49,329 bases of DNA from Gordonia sp. UBA7599 (GTDB lineage Bacteria > Actinomycetota > Actinomycetes > Mycobacteriales > Mycobacteriaceae). The notes under the pieces were generated by a model, which had not been told where the DNA came from, ran no database searches, and saw only the letters and a list, made by a program, of their open reading frames with translations. The position numbers were made by a program, and so were the translations under genes. This document shows positions 1 through 7,627 of this stretch, piece after piece; the stretch's first letter is position 1, and the number at the start of each line of letters is the position of its first letter. The stretch is taken from assembly GCA_002477755.1 (NCBI GenBank), contig DLKD01000032.1:1-49329 (forward strand), in the 5' to 3' direction.

Positions 1-873
1 TCGCGGCGGCTGGCCGCCGGCACGATCCGCAGGGGCCCCGGCCCCGCCCGGCGTGGTCCCCGCAAGCCCCGAGAGCAGGCGGGCCACCACCAGGGTCGCG
101 ACGACGACGACAATCTGCACCACCGATAGCGCCGCGGCCTCGGGGAGCCGGAAATAGCCGACACCCTCGGTGTAGATCGCCGTCTCGACCGTGCGCACCC
201 GACCGTTGCCGAGCACCATGATCACGCCGTAACTGGTGGTGCAGAACAGGAACACCAGGGCGGCGGCGGCCGCGATCGACGGCACCAGGCGCGGCAGCGT
301 CACCGTCGCGAAGGCGCGCCACGGTGTGGCACCGCAGATCTGCGCGGCCTGCTCCAGACTCGGATCGAGCCCCGCCCACGCCGCTCCGACGACCCGCACG
401 ACGACGGCCGCGTTCAAGAACACGTGCGCGCACAGGATGGGGATCAGGCTGGGACCGGCATCGTCGAGGGCGCCGCCCATCCAAGGAGGTAGGAAACCGA
501 GCGGGCCGGTGAACACCGCCCGGAACGCCATGCCCACGACGACGCTGGGCAGCACGAACGGCAGGGTGACGACGACCAGCAGCAACCGCGAACCGGAGAA
601 GCGCACGCGCGCCACCAACCACGTGATCGGCGCTGCGACGATCAGCGTCAGCACCGTTGACGCCGCCGCCTGCGCCAGCGTGAACGCCAACAGCGGGCCG
701 GCTCCGGCACGTTGCAGGAGTTCGAGGATCCCCGCCCCGTCCCCGGTGGCCACGGCACGTCCGAACAGGGCGAGCAGCGGCCATCCGAAGAAGACCACGA
801 GGAATGCCAGCGGTATCACCGCCAGCAGTGCAACCCCCGCGCGACCGCGCAAGCGCTTAGCGTCGGACGGCAT
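1..873 (-). CDS. thiP: Thiamine ABC transporter permease, partial (3' end outside window)
   Basis: Inner-membrane permease of a binding-protein-dependent importer. My translation from the ATG at 873 stays open to base 1 (291 codons) and gives several hydrophobic segments, beginning with one near residues 12-30. The EAA-type loop reads around GLDPSLEQAAQICGATPWRA, followed by a TLPRLVPS stretch, as in the FbpB/ThiP permease class. ThiP proteins carry two such domains in about 530 residues, so only the first is present. The start overlaps the end of thiB by 17 bases, so the two are one operon. The thiamine assignment rests on the neighbour: alone it could be called an iron(III)-type permease. 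The 3' half, and any thiQ ATPase gene, lie beyond the left edge. Confidence 0.82.
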   Translation of the reverse strand, partial: MPSDAKRLRGRAGVALLAVIPLAFLVVFFGWPLLALFGRAVATGDGAGILELLQRAGAGPLLAFTLAQAAASTVLTLIVAAPITWLVARVRFSGSRLLLVVVTLPFVLPSVVVGMAFRAVFTGPLGFLPPWMGGALDDAGPSLIPILCAHVFLNAAVVVRVVGAAWAGLDPSLEQAAQICGATPWRAFATVTLPRLVPSIAAAAALVFLFCTTSYGVIMVLGNGRVRTVETAIYTEGVGYFRLPEAAALSVVQIVVVVATLVVARLLSGLAGTTPGGAGAPADRAGGQPPR

Positions 874-1912
874 CGCGCCACTGCTGCAGCCACTTCTCCC
901 GATTCGCGGCGATGTAATCCGGGGGCATGTTCACCGTCCATTCCGGAATGGGGGCGCGGGTGGCCCAACCGTCGGGCATGGCGATCCCGCGGGTGACCGG
1001 ATACACGTACATCGCCGACGGCAGTGCCTTCTGCACAGTCGGGCTCAGCAGGAAGTCGATGGCCTTGCGCGCCCCTTCGGGGTTGGCCGCGCCCTTGAGG
1101 ATGCCCGCATACTCGACCTGCCGGAAGCAGGTCTCCAACAGTGCCGCCGTCCCCGGCGTTGCGGCCGGCGACGACGCGTAGGAGATGACGATCGGCTTGG
1201 TGCCGTGACCGGCGCCCGCGCTGAACAGCTGGTTGTAGGCGATCTCCCACCCGGAGACGATCGTCGCGCCGTTGTCCACGAGGCGGCGCCAGTAGGCCTC
1301 CCAGCCACCGCGCTTCTGCCCGATCGTGGTGAGGAGGAACGAGATGCCCGGCGAGGACGTCCCGGGGTCCAGCAGCGCCGCCTGGTCGCGGTATTGCGGC
1401 TTCACCAGATCGTCGAGCGAGGTCGGCGGTGCGGCATCGCGCCGGTCGTACCAGGCCAGGTCGACGTTGAGACACACGTCGCCGCGGTTCACCGCGGTGA
1501 GCAGGTTCGACCCACCCGGCAGCGCATACTGGTCTGCTCCGTTGACTGCGGCCGGCGATATATAGCTTTCGAGCGCGCCTGCCTCGATCGGGCGCGACGC
1601 GAACGTGTTATCGATGCCGTACACCAGGTCACCCTTGGGTGATCCGGGGGTCAGCGAGATCTGCGAGGCGAGCTTCCCCGCATCGCCGGACTTCGCGATC
1701 TTCAGGGTCATCCCGGTGCTCTGGTGGAATGCGTCGATCACCGACGACGGCAGTTCGAACGAATCGTGGGTGAGCATCGTGACGGTGCGGTCGTTGTCCG
1801 GTCCGCCGCAGGCGGCCATCCCGACGGCGAGCGCTGCCGCGAGGACCACACCCGCGACTCGGCGCGGCGCAGACGTGGACACGGACTTCGACAGCGAGCG
1901 ACGCAGCGGCAT
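857..1912 (-). CDS. thiB: Thiamine-binding lipoprotein of ABC importer (ThiB/TbpA family)
   Basis: Extracytoplasmic binding protein that delivers thiamine to ThiP. The sequence follows E. coli TbpA closely along its length: a TLTHDSF-like first strand, KGDLVYGIDN, DPGTSSPGISFLL, GWEIAYNQLF, VISYASSPA and the end motif MYPVTRGIAMP. A basic n-region, a hydrophobic core and Cys in the context VGMAAC near residue 36 suggest a lipoprotein. I choose the ATG at 1912 (351 residues): the longer reading frame, to 1978, begins inside a 10-bp direct repeat and would put an atypical hydrophobic stretch before the signal peptide. No Shine-Dalgarno is obvious; a TTAGAT sequence lies 6 nt upstream of the ATG. 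I looked for the conserved TPP riboswitch core in the leader and did not find it. Confidence 0.88.
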   Translation of the reverse strand: MPLRRSLSKSVSTSAPRRVAGVVLAAALAVGMAACGGPDNDRTVTMLTHDSFELPSSVIDAFHQSTGMTLKIAKSGDAGKLASQISLTPGSPKGDLVYGIDNTFASRPIEAGALESYISPAAVNGADQYALPGGSNLLTAVNRGDVCLNVDLAWYDRRDAAPPTSLDDLVKPQYRDQAALLDPGTSSPGISFLLTTIGQKRGGWEAYWRRLVDNGATIVSGWEIAYNQLFSAGAGHGTKPIVISYASSPAATPGTAALLETCFRQVEYAGILKGAANPEGARKAIDFLLSPTVQKALPSAMYVYPVTRGIAMPDGWATRAPIPEWTVNMPPDYIAANREKWLQQWRDAVRR

Positions 1913-1957
1913 GGATCGATCTAACCACCCCGGTAGGCCGCGCGCGGCCGCCATGCA

Positions 1958-2068
1958 CGGGAACACCAACGGGAACACCTTCGTAACAATTGAATCTCCA
2001 GTAACAGTGGTTACAGATTCTTGGGGTTATGGTGCGTGCTGCGGGTTCGATGCGCTCCCGCACCCCAA
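1958..2068. promoter_or_regulatory. Structured divergent intergenic region: tandem repeat plus two dyads
   Basis: Between thiB (minus) and the secreted-protein gene (plus). Three elements are seen. (1) CGGGAACACC is repeated at 1958-1967 and 1970-1979, a 12-bp period. (2) A dyad at 1992-2020 has arms GAATCT/AGATTC enclosing GTAAC/GTTAC with the short loop AGTG. (3) A second dyad at 2021-2068 has TTGGGG/CCCCAA enclosing TGCGGG/CCCGCA. Operators or a structured leader are possible. GTAAC repeats resemble the loose repeats bound by MtrA-type regulators in actinobacteria, which is an inference. The element does not carry the TPP riboswitch core. Confidence 0.45.
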
Positions 2069-2132
2069 AGCGACCCGCATCGCGACATAGACTGACGCGC
2101 GATCGCTTTCGCCGACTGTAAGGATTCACCCC

Positions 2133-3020
2133 GTGCGACTGACGCTTCCGTTCGCCGCGGCCACCATTGCCCTGTCCGCCGCCCTCGCCGCGCCTGTCGC
2201 GGCGATCCCGGGCGCACACGCCGCCCCTGCTGCGCAGGACGGGCTGACCGCCGCACTGACGGTCGCACCGACGAAGGTCGACCAGCGCGTGCTGGACTCC
2301 CTGGGCGCATTCGCCCCCGCCATCGTGGGATCCATGGCCACTCCCGGCCCCGACGGCAAGGTCAATCCCGCCATCTTCGCCGACGCACAGACGCTCGGTT
2401 CGGATCCGTCGCTCCCCGTCGAGGTGAAGGCTGTGTGGCGCCAGATCACCGACTTCCTGACCGAGCCCGGCAAGCGCAACCTGGCCGCCTACCACCGGAC
2501 CGGCCAGATTCCGGCCGCCAAGAAGAAGACCAAGCCCGGCGACCCGGAGATCCCCCGCGGCCCCGGCGCGCCGCGCATCCAGGAGTTCCTGTACCCGACC
2601 ATCGGGATCGGCTGCATGCCCGAATCCGCCAAGGGCCCCCTCGGGTCGGCCGGTGGCGGCAACTCGCTCGGTCGTGCCCTGGTCACCGCGGGCCCCCAGA
2701 AGGCACCGGCCCCCGGACCCAAGCGCGGGCAGGCCGGCTACGTCTACACCAGCTTGGGCACCGGCCCGGCAATCACCAACCATGCGCGACCGCTCGTGGC
2801 CCAGTGGCTCAACCTCGATACGGGCCGCACCGGCAGTATCAACTTGAAGCGCAACCCGAAGATCAATGCGACCGACGGTCCAGGCACCTTCACCGCCATC
2901 GCCACCACCGGCCGCGGCCGCGTGCTGAGCGTCATCTCCGGCGCCGTGACCACCCGCACCAAGTCCAAGCGGATCGTCTCCTGCGGGATCGTGCCGGTCA
3001 TCGGCATCGCCTACATCTGA
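2133..3020 (+). CDS. Secreted protein of unknown function (paralogue A)
   Basis: A 295-residue exported protein that I cannot assign to a named family. The N terminus is a Sec-type signal peptide with probable cleavage after AHA or shortly after (residues about 28-30). A helical region (about 40-130) is followed by a Lys/Pro-rich linker and a likely beta-rich C-terminal half holding a Cys near 155 and one near 283, which could form a disulfide. The GTG start at 2133 is chosen because AAGGA at 2120-2124 lies 8 nt upstream. The C-terminal pattern (W-x-N-x(2)-T-G near 230, then TTGRGRVLSVI, then a Cys followed by a hydrophobic IVPVIG end) recurs in the next gene at 3238, so the two look like diverged duplicates. 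A surface or cell-envelope role is only a guess. Confidence 0.75.
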   Translation: MRLTLPFAAATIALSAALAAPVAAIPGAHAAPAAQDGLTAALTVAPTKVDQRVLDSLGAFAPAIVGSMATPGPDGKVNPAIFADAQTLGSDPSLPVEVKAVWRQITDFLTEPGKRNLAAYHRTGQIPAAKKKTKPGDPEIPRGPGAPRIQEFLYPTIGIGCMPESAKGPLGSAGGGNSLGRALVTAGPQKAPAPGPKRGQAGYVYTSLGTGPAITNHARPLVAQWLNLDTGRTGSINLKRNPKINATDGPGTFTAIATTGRGRVLSVISGAVTTRTKSKRIVSCGIVPVIGIAYI

Positions 3021-3094
3021 TCCCCGCGGGGCTCCGGCCCCTGTGTCCCCTTTCAAAGGCAAAGAACGGGACTTCGCCCTGAGCTGCCTTCGCG

Positions 3095-3113
3095 CCGGAG
3101 GCTTCGCCTCCGG
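3095..3113 (+). terminator. Terminator-like hairpin
   Basis: CCGGAGGC and GCCTCCGG form a perfect 8-bp stem around TTC, 75 bases after the stop of the secreted protein gene. There is no T-tract, which is common for actinobacterial terminators. A CCCCGCGGGG palindrome directly after the stop codon could contribute. Confidence 0.5.
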
Positions 3114-3205
3114 TGTCTATGCGCGGTATCAGCAGCGTCACAGCTCGGACTCACCGATTGCACTCATAGTCACATGCGTGTTGTTCTGTCACTGAAACCT
3201 CATTA

Positions 3206-3219
3206 GTAACACTGGTAAC
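3206..3219 (+). promoter_or_regulatory. GTAAC-N4-GTAAC direct repeat upstream of secreted protein gene
   Basis: GTAACACTGGTAAC lies 18 bases before the start codon of the gene at 3238. It matches the GTAACAGTGGTTAC at 2001-2014 in 12 of 14 positions, so both secreted-protein genes carry a similar box. MtrA- or GlnR-type response regulators of actinobacteria bind repeats of this general shape, so either is possible; the assignment is an inference. Confidence 0.4.
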
Positions 3220-3237
3220 ACACGACTTGGAGTGACA

Positions 3238-4095
3238 ATGTTCGGCAACCTCCCACGACCAGCCCTCACCGCGGCCGTCGGACTGCTCAGCGCGACCGTG
3301 CTGGCGATCGGCGCCCCCACCGTCCAAGCCGCGCCACAGGTGCCCGCCCTGCCCGCGGCACCGGAACTTCCGCGTGCCAACCCCGGCGGAACCAGCGTCT
3401 TGCCGATCCAGGTCCCCTTCGACAACGAACTGGCCGCGGCACTGCACTTCGTGAAGCAACTCGGCGGCGACAAGGTGCTCGTCGAGGTCCTGCAGGCCAT
3501 CATCGGCGCCGCGGGTCAGATCTCGCCGCTCACCGCCGCCGATCAAGTACCGACACCGGGCATCAAGAAGGTGGACGCCGCTGCCGACCCGTTGAGCCTG
3601 CTGCGCCAGGCTGGCGTGCACCCGCTCTCCCCGTCGGTCGCGCCGCTGTGCACCGCCCCGACGCCGGACAACCCGCTCGGGCTGGCGACCGCGGGTGCAG
3701 CCGGGATCCCCGGTCCGTGGCCGCTGCGCACGGCCAATCCCGTGAGCACGCTGCCCTTTCCCCTGCCCGGGGTGAACGTGCCCGATCCCAACGTCGTCAA
3801 GGACAAGCACACGGCGTTCGCCTTCATCCCCGCTGACGCCGGTGTCGCCGGCAAAGGCGGCAACATGCAGGTCGCTTGGTTCAACACCGCGACGATGCAG
3901 GGCGGGACGGCCGATCTCGCTCCACTGGCGGACACGAATCCGGTGCTGAAGGCGCTTCCCGGGCTGTCCGGCGCACGTCTGGTCCCGGTCGACACCGGCA
4001 AGGGGACGATCCTCGCCGCGGTCTACGGCAACGCGCCGGTGGGCGGCAACCGCGAATGCTTCTTCCTGCCGGCGGTCGGAATCATCAATTCCTGA
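3238..4095 (+). CDS. Secreted protein of unknown function (paralogue B)
   Basis: A 285-residue exported protein with a signal peptide ending near VQA/AP (residues about 28-30). The Ala/Pro-rich N-terminal region is followed by a helical part and a beta-rich C-terminal domain. The C-terminal segments (MQVAWFNTATMQGG, then VDTGKGTILAAVYG, then Cys and FFLPAVGI) line up with those of the upstream gene, and both proteins share an earlier Cys followed about 9 residues later by PLG. I use the ATG at 3238, because GGAG at 3229-3232 lies 5 nt before it and overlaps the alternative GTG at 3232. The GTAAC repeat just upstream suggests separate transcription from paralogue A. The function is unknown to me; a cell-wall or surface role is plausible. 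Confidence 0.75.
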   Translation: MFGNLPRPALTAAVGLLSATVLAIGAPTVQAAPQVPALPAAPELPRANPGGTSVLPIQVPFDNELAAALHFVKQLGGDKVLVEVLQAIIGAAGQISPLTAADQVPTPGIKKVDAAADPLSLLRQAGVHPLSPSVAPLCTAPTPDNPLGLATAGAAGIPGPWPLRTANPVSTLPFPLPGVNVPDPNVVKDKHTAFAFIPADAGVAGKGGNMQVAWFNTATMQGGTADLAPLADTNPVLKALPGLSGARLVPVDTGKGTILAAVYGNAPVGGNRECFFLPAVGIINS

Positions 4096-4126
4096 CCTCA
4101 CGGCGACCGCGGCAGCAGCCGCGTAC

Positions 4127-4642
4127 TCAGACCGCGGTGGCCGATCCCCGGCACACCGCGGTCTGCGGGTTCACACCCGGAACCGCAAGGATCGCCGTCA
4201 CGCTCTGATGAATCTCGAAGAACACCCGACCCCGACCGGGGTGCAGGACGGCCTGCCAGGTGTTTCGCGGGGCACGGGCGCGCAGTTTCACCGTTCCACG
4301 GCGACCGTTGTCGGCGTTGCGCCAGTTCACCGTGATCCACATCGAGTACTCGGTGATCGGCGTCATCGTGGTCTGTTCCCGGCGCGTGTCGGCGACCAGC
4401 GCGATGGCCGGCGGCGGCAGCCCGTCGGACGGGTAGGTAATCCGGTTCCAGACATCGACCCACGTGTGCAGGGGCGGCCCGGGCCACGGGTCGGCCACCG
4501 GACACTGCAACGTCTTGACGTAGTTGCGCCCCCCGGCGTACGGGTCGTCCCCGGGTGCCGCGTGCACCGGCGCCGCCACGGCAGCGCCCACGATCAACCC
4601 CGCCCCCAGCACGCGCAGCGCTGTCTTCACTCCGCTTGGCAT
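4127..4642 (-). CDS. Small secreted protein of unknown function (possible third paralogue)
   Basis: A 171-residue protein with a signal peptide ending at VHA/APG (residues about 26-28). It has Cys near residue 47 and a second near 165, so one disulfide is possible. A pattern reminiscent of the two genes to its left is visible: ITVNWRNADNGRRG, then HPGRGRVFFEI, then a C-terminal Cys. The similarity is weaker than between the other two and could be convergence of a beta-sandwich. The start at 4642 is supported by TAGGGT (minus strand, 4654-4649), which ends 6 nt before the ATG with no Shine-Dalgarno, pointing to a leaderless mRNA. It converges on paralogue B with a 31-base gap. Confidence 0.7.
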   Translation of the reverse strand: MPSGVKTALRVLGAGLIVGAAVAAPVHAAPGDDPYAGGRNYVKTLQCPVADPWPGPPLHTWVDVWNRITYPSDGLPPPAIALVADTRREQTTMTPITEYSMWITVNWRNADNGRRGTVKLRARAPRNTWQAVLHPGRGRVFFEIHQSVTAILAVPGVNPQTAVCRGSATAV

Positions 4643-4674
4643 GCGCCCACCCTAGCGGTCGATACACTCGGGCC
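4643..4674. promoter_or_regulatory. Divergent leaderless promoters in a 32-bp gap
   Basis: The two start codons (4642 minus, 4675 plus) are only 32 bases apart. Each has a TANNNT box exactly 6 nt upstream: TAGGGT on the minus strand (4649-4654) and TACACT on the plus strand (4663-4668). Neither has a ribosome-binding site. In mycobacteria this spacing places the transcription start at the A of ATG. Confidence 0.6.
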
Positions 4675-5262
4675 ATGGACGACTTGCCGATTTCCGCGCA
4701 GCTGACGATCGCCCAGGACCCCGACGCCGACGCGCTACTGTCCGCCGATCCGTTCGCCCTACTCATGGGGATGTTGCTGGATCAGCAGTTCCCCATGGAA
4801 CGTGCGTTCGCCGGGCCGCTGAAGATCTCCCAACGCTTCGGCACCGTCGATCCGGGCGCCATCGCCGCCGCCGACCCCGATACATTCGCGGACCTCTGCG
4901 CCACCCCGCCGGCGGTTCACCGCTACGGCCGGTCGATGGCCGGTCGGATCCAGGCGCTGGCCAACGTCGTGGTCGACGAATACGGCGGGGATGCCGCTGC
5001 CATCTGGTCCGATGCTCCCACCGGCGCCGAACTCCTCGCGCGATTGCGCGCTCTCCCCGGGTTCGGGGAGCAGAAAGCGAAGATCTTCCTGGCACTGCTC
5101 GCCAAGCAACTCGGGGTGGCACCGAAGGGCTGGACGAAGGCCGCCGGCGACTACGCGAAGAAGGGGTACCGGTCGGTGGCCGACGTCGTCGACGCCGATT
5201 CCCTCCAGCAGGTCCGAGATTTCAAGAAGGCCGCAAAGGCGGCCGCGAAGGCACAGGGATGA
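4675..5262 (+). CDS. HhH-GPD family protein (base-excision glycosylase-like)
   Basis: A 195-residue protein with the helix-hairpin-helix/GPD fold of the endonuclease III/AlkA superfamily. An early LLDQQFPMERAF segment (about residues 32-43) is typical of the actinobacterial HhH-GPD family, and a LRALPGFGEQKAKIFLALLAKQLG stretch (about 123-146) is the helix-hairpin-helix. The end is Lys-rich (KKAAKAAAKAQG). I do not see the cysteine loop of an iron-sulfur glycosylase, so it may be a non-classical member; substrate unknown. A much longer reading frame to 4555 exists, but the TACACT box 6 nt before 4675 and the family's normal length favour this ATG. It overlaps the following marR gene by ATGA, so the two are co-translated. 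Confidence 0.8.
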   Translation: MDDLPISAQLTIAQDPDADALLSADPFALLMGMLLDQQFPMERAFAGPLKISQRFGTVDPGAIAAADPDTFADLCATPPAVHRYGRSMAGRIQALANVVVDEYGGDAAAIWSDAPTGAELLARLRALPGFGEQKAKIFLALLAKQLGVAPKGWTKAAGDYAKKGYRSVADVVDADSLQQVRDFKKAAKAAAKAQG

Positions 5263-5735
5263 GTGAACCGACCGGCGCAGGCGGTGCGACCGATGAGTTG
5301 ATCGCCGAACTCGAGGCCGAGCTGACCGACTTCTGGCGACGCGGCCGGGTCCGTGCCCGCGCCCATTCCGCGGTGATCGACCCGAAGATGGACCCGTCGT
5401 GCTACCCGCTGCTCATGTCGGTTGCGCGTCGCGCACCGGTCCCGATGTCGGAACTCGTGCATGCGCTGGGCGTGGGCAAGTCGACGGTCACCCGCCAGGT
5501 CGACGCCGTGGAGAGGCTGGGCCTCGTCCACCGCTATCCCGACCCCGACGACGCACGGGCACGGCTCATCGACCTCACCGATCATGGACGCGACCGGATC
5601 CAGGAGACATTGGCGGCCGTGACACAGCGGTGGCGCAGCCGGCTTGCACAGTGGGATCCCGTCGATATCCGCACCCTGATCGACTTGCTGGGCCGCCTGG
5701 GTGCGAGCGTCGGCGACGATGCGGACCTGGAATAG
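5259..5735 (+). CDS. MarR family transcriptional regulator
   Basis: A 158-residue winged-helix regulator. The helix-turn-helix is visible in VPMSELVHALGVGKSTVTRQVDAVERLGLVHRYPDPDDARARLIDLTDHGRDR (about residues 63-115), with the usual Asp-Asp-Arg wing. The first 25 residues are acidic and likely dimerisation helices follow at both ends. It is translationally coupled to the HhH-GPD gene and stops 5 bases before a 9-bp-arm palindrome that lies in front of the exporter gene. The natural reading is a local repressor of the exporter and possibly of its own transcript; ligand unknown. Confidence 0.88.
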   Translation: MSEPTGAGGATDELIAELEAELTDFWRRGRVRARAHSAVIDPKMDPSCYPLLMSVARRAPVPMSELVHALGVGKSTVTRQVDAVERLGLVHRYPDPDDARARLIDLTDHGRDRIQETLAAVTQRWRSRLAQWDPVDIRTLIDLLGRLGASVGDDADLE

Positions 5736-5740
5736 ACCGC

Positions 5741-5763
5741 TTTAGTTGCGTGTTGCAACTAAA
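5741..5763. promoter_or_regulatory. MarR operator palindrome
   Basis: Perfect inverted repeat with arms TTTAGTTGC and GCAACTAAA separated by 5 bases, in the gap between marR and the exporter gene. Size and symmetry fit a MarR dimer site. Confidence 0.75.
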
Positions 5764-5838
5764 GTCCGCTAGAATTTGCCGGTTGCCGCAGTCGCACTGA
5801 CTCGTCCCGGCACCCCCTTTGGAGAAAGAGTTTCGTCC

Positions 5839-7554
5839 ATGACTGACGCCTCCGCCGATTCGGATCTCACTCCGATGACGCACCGCCAGAAGATCGAGGC
5901 CCTCGTCGGCCTGCTGCTGGGTATGTTCGTAGCCTTCCTCTCGTCGACGGTCGTCTCGATCGCGCTGCCCGAGATCATCAAGGATCTGCACGGCACCACC
6001 GACCAGTACACCTGGATCGTGACGGCGACCCTGCTCGCGTCGACGGCGACCACACCCATCTGGGGCAAGTTCGCCGACCTGATGAGCAAGAAGCTCCTCG
6101 TCCAGATCTCCCTGGTGCTCTTCACCATCGGCTCGATCCTCGGTGGCATGTCCACCTCGGCGACCATGCTGATCGGCTTCCGCGTGATCCAGGGCATCGG
6201 CCTGGGCGGCCTGCAGGCCCTAGTCATCATCGTCATCGCGTCCATGTTCAGCCCCCGTGAGCGCGGGCGCTACCAGGGGCCGATCGCCGCCATCATGTCG
6301 ATCGCCACGGTCGGTGGCCCCCTGCTCGGCGGCGTCATCACCGACACCAGCTGGCTGGGCTGGCGGTGGACCTTCTACGTCTGCGTGCCCTTGGCGATCA
6401 TCGCGCTGATTGTGATCCAGCAGACCCTCAACGTGCCGACGATCCGCAAGCCCGGCGTCAGCATCGACTACCTGGGCGCGTCGCTGATCGCCGGCGGTGT
6501 CGTCATCCTGCTGACCTGGGTCACGCTGGCCGGCAAGTCCTTCGCCTGGGCCTCGGGCCACTCCTACGGCCTCGCCGCGCTGGGCGTGGTCCTCCTGGTC
6601 CTGGCCGTGTTGGCCGAGGGCAAGCTCCTCAACCGCTTCCTTCCGCAGTTCTTGAAGGTCGAAGACCCGATCATCCCGCTGCACCTGTTCCGCGACCGCA
6701 CGACCGCACTGGCCACCCTCGCCAGCATCGCCGTCGGCGTCGCCCTGTTCGGCTCGGCGGTGTTCCTCGGGCAGTACTTCCAGCTCGGCCGCGGCTACTC
6801 GCCCACCATCGCCGGTCTGCTGACCCTGCCGATGGTGCTCGGATCGCTGGTGTTCGCGACGATCTCGGGCGGGCTGATCACCAAGTACGGCCGCTGGAAG
6901 ATCTTCCTCATCGCCGGTGGTGTGCTCCTGACCACCGGTTTCGCCCTGCTCGCCACGATCAACGCGCACACGAGCATGTGGCTGATCGGGCTCTACCTGT
7001 TCATCCTCGGCACCGGCATGGGCATGACCATGCAGAACCTCGTCCTGCCGGTCCAGAACGCGGTGGCCGCGGAGAACCTCGGCGTCGCTACGTCGACCGT
7101 CACCTTCTTCCGCTCCCTCGGCGGTGCGGCGGGCGTCTCGGTGCTCGGTGCGGTGCTGTCGACGCACGTCAAAGACCTCACCCTGTCCGGACTCACCGCA
7201 CTGGGCCACTCGCTGGTCCCGACGCTGGGCGCGCAAGGCGCCATGGAGAAGGTCACCGAGTGCGGCAAGCTGTTGAAGGCGGGTATCGCGGGCAACCTCA
7301 CCGAGGAGTGTGCGGCCGTCCAGCAGAACGCCTTCGGCGACGGTGTGCCGACCATCTTCGCCATCGCCGCGGTCATGGGCGGCCTCGCATTGGTCGCGAT
7401 CCTCTTCATCAAGGAGGTCAAGCTCAAGACCATGACTCCGCTGGAGGAACAGCAGCAGCGCGCCGCCGAGGCGATGGCCGGCCTGGCTCCCGACGAATCG
7501 GTCGACGTCGTCGAGGCGGAGCGTCGCGCCGACGGGACGGCACCGACCCGGTAA
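5839..7554 (+). CDS. MFS drug exporter, DHA2 family (EmrB/QacA type)
   Basis: A 571-residue major facilitator superfamily proton antiporter with about 14 membrane segments. Motif C-like sequence (GGPLLGGVITD) follows the fourth segments, and motif A-like GKFADLMSKKLL sits after the second. A soluble C-terminal tail of about 50 residues, rich in Glu/Ala, ends the protein. A Cys-containing periplasmic insert (KVTECGKLLKAGIAGNLTEECAA) precedes the last segment. I start at the ATG of 5839, because the earlier in-frame ATG at 5776 overlaps the leader; the purine-rich GGAGAAAGAG at 5821-5830 serves as the ribosome site. The operator at 5741-5763 and the adjacent marR gene indicate substrate-inducible export of a toxic or hydrophobic compound that cannot be named from sequence. 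Confidence 0.88.
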   Translation: MTDASADSDLTPMTHRQKIEALVGLLLGMFVAFLSSTVVSIALPEIIKDLHGTTDQYTWIVTATLLASTATTPIWGKFADLMSKKLLVQISLVLFTIGSILGGMSTSATMLIGFRVIQGIGLGGLQALVIIVIASMFSPRERGRYQGPIAAIMSIATVGGPLLGGVITDTSWLGWRWTFYVCVPLAIIALIVIQQTLNVPTIRKPGVSIDYLGASLIAGGVVILLTWVTLAGKSFAWASGHSYGLAALGVVLLVLAVLAEGKLLNRFLPQFLKVEDPIIPLHLFRDRTTALATLASIAVGVALFGSAVFLGQYFQLGRGYSPTIAGLLTLPMVLGSLVFATISGGLITKYGRWKIFLIAGGVLLTTGFALLATINAHTSMWLIGLYLFILGTGMGMTMQNLVLPVQNAVAAENLGVATSTVTFFRSLGGAAGVSVLGAVLSTHVKDLTLSGLTALGHSLVPTLGAQGAMEKVTECGKLLKAGIAGNLTEECAAVQQNAFGDGVPTIFAIAAVMGGLALVAILFIKEVKLKTMTPLEEQQQRAAEAMAGLAPDESVDVVEAERRADGTAPTR

Positions 7555-7615
7555 CGGTCCGGCCGACCACGGCGCCCGCGAAGCCAATGTCGCAGGTGGA
7601 TCCGACGCCGTGTCC

Positions 7616-7621
7616 TAAGCT
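7616..7621 (+). promoter_or_regulatory. -10 box of leaderless promoter
   Basis: TAAGCT ends 6 nt before the ATG at 7628, with no ribosome site between. It favours ATG 7628 over the GTG at 7622 as the start. Confidence 0.5.
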
Positions 7622-7627
7622 GTGCGC

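Noticed and set aside
236-1642. Long plus-strand frame (468 codons) opposite thiP/thiB
   Set aside because: It is the shadow of two well-supported minus-strand genes, and its sequence is Arg/Pro-rich without family features.
2018-2070. Possible tRNA T-arm (GGTTCGATGC) upstream of the first secreted-protein gene
   Set aside because: The rest of a tRNA (acceptor, D-arm and anticodon arm) is not present and the sequence folds better as a simple dyad.
1979-2132. TPP riboswitch for the thiamine importer
   Set aside because: The conserved CTGAGA and downstream core sequences are not found on the thiB strand.
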